Shown here: positions 63,319 to 64,000 of the stretch, piece by piece
Layout of the letters: every line of letters starts with the position of its first letter
Position numbering within the stretch: position 1 is the first letter of the stretch
Assembly: GCA_038502055.1 (NCBI GenBank)
Contig: JAXRKN010000040.1
Coordinates: forward strand, 372,001-436,000
Direction: 5' to 3'
Source: Tanytarsus gracilentus
Taxonomy: Eukaryota; Arthropoda; Insecta; Diptera; Chironomidae
Length of the DNA: 64,000 bases
Position numbers and translations under genes: made by a program
Notes under the pieces: model-generated
The model's input: the letters and a program-made list of their open reading frames with translations, nothing else
Databases searched by the model: none
Told to the model about the DNA's origin: nothing

Positions 63319-64000
63319 ATTTTTTTAGTCCATGTCGAATAAATCAGCATGAAAAAAATTGAAATTTTGTCGCCCCTTGAAATAGTTGAACGGAAGATGA
63401 AGTGAAAATATTTTTTACATTCGCAATAACTTCCTGCCTCTCCACCCTCATCTCACTGGAATAAAATCAATTTTCTCAATTTATATTAAAATAAATTTAT
63501 TTTTATGCATAATATAAACATTGAACTCTGAGGGAAGAGTCAATAATTTTTTATGGATATTTTCTTCTTCTCATTTTTTCATTTCGATCATCTTGGATTC
63601 AACTTTCTTTATTTTTGGAACTTTTCGATAAACGAAAAAGTCGATGTTGCGTATCGAGATACTAACAATTTTCAAGGGATGAAAGTTTACGGTGAATACT
63701 TTTTCTCGAACGAAGGGAGGCAGTGGTAAATCTTTATGACGTAGGTGGTTTAGTCTCAGTAATTCAATTATATTTTCTCCATTCAACGTTGTCGTGGAAG
63801 AAAATTCAATTTATTAAAAAAAGATTCTTTGGCAAAGTATTTTCAGAGTTTTATATTTTTAAAAATAATGTGAAAGAATTCAACGAAGAGATTTTCATGA
63901 AGCTTGCACGTCGTCAGGATATTAATTTGTAATTTTAGGATCAAAACATTCGTGATGAATTTTATGATTTTTTAATTCCATGTTTCAAATAAATTTTCCG
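63319..64000. other. Right end of the window
   Basis: Contains the unidentified minus-strand ORF at 63571-63786 and an overlapping plus-strand ORF. Nothing else recognised. Confidence 0.5.
63571..63786 (-). CDS. Unidentified ORF near the right edge
   Basis: From a TTG at 63784-63786, with no ATG near it, the frame reads NGENIIELLRLNHLRHKDLP then PFVREKVFTVNFHPLKIVSI and NIDFFVYRKVPKIKKVE, ending EMKK and TGA. Composition is more coding-like than its surroundings, but there is an upstream stop a few codons before and no clear acceptor. It may be a gene or pseudogene fragment; no family recognised. Confidence 0.15.
   Translation of the reverse strand: MNGENIIELLRLNHLRHKDLPLPPFVREKVFTVNFHPLKIVSISIRNIDFFVYRKVPKIKKVESKMIEMKK

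Overview
This is a strongly A+T-rich window of an insect nuclear genome, almost certainly a dipteran and probably a nematoceran (mosquito, midge or sand-fly lineage). The taxon is inferred from protein identity, the short introns in the compact parts of the genes, and the linkage of the two genes. Nothing bacterial is present, and nearly all the ORFs that can be read are intron noise or transposon debris.

Two neurotransmitter-receptor genes fill the window, both on the minus strand and arranged head to tail. Rdl (GABA-gated chloride channel) runs from its ATG at 28959 to its stop at 3657. I assembled 10 exon positions with consistent splice phases into a 563-residue protein with all four membrane segments. 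Exon 3 and exon 6 each exist as two same-length, phase-matched copies (mutually exclusive exons). GluRIB (AMPA-type ionotropic glutamate receptor) runs from 56176 to its stop at 35546. Thirteen exons join in frame into 924 residues, and the first exon(s) with the signal peptide were not found and probably lie beyond 64000. From memory, the same two genes are neighbours in Drosophila (66F/67A) and Anopheles.

Three mobile elements sit in the non-coding DNA. A 761-bp hAT remnant with an 8-bp target duplication and the degenerate C-terminal end of its transposase lies in Rdl intron 1. A nearly intact Penelope-like retroelement (RT plus GIY-YIG, a single in-frame stop, 17-bp target duplication, pLTR copies carrying a hammerhead-ribozyme core) lies upstream of GluRIB exon 2. 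A 183-bp TTAA-flanked inverted-repeat element lies near the right end.

The least expected observations are: (1) a possible small single-pass membrane protein read from an exon inside Rdl intron 1 (27987-28233), phase-compatible both with Rdl exon 1 and with an exon at 34503-34567; (2) a His in place of the near-invariant Phe after SYTANLAA in GluRIB M3; (3) a 54-nt stop-free in-frame intron between the GluRIB pore loop and M3; (4) a 13-bp CG-rich hairpin just after the GluRIB stop codon; (5) the hammerhead core in the Penelope terminal repeats. The rest of the window is intron or intergenic A+T-rich sequence in which I recognise nothing.
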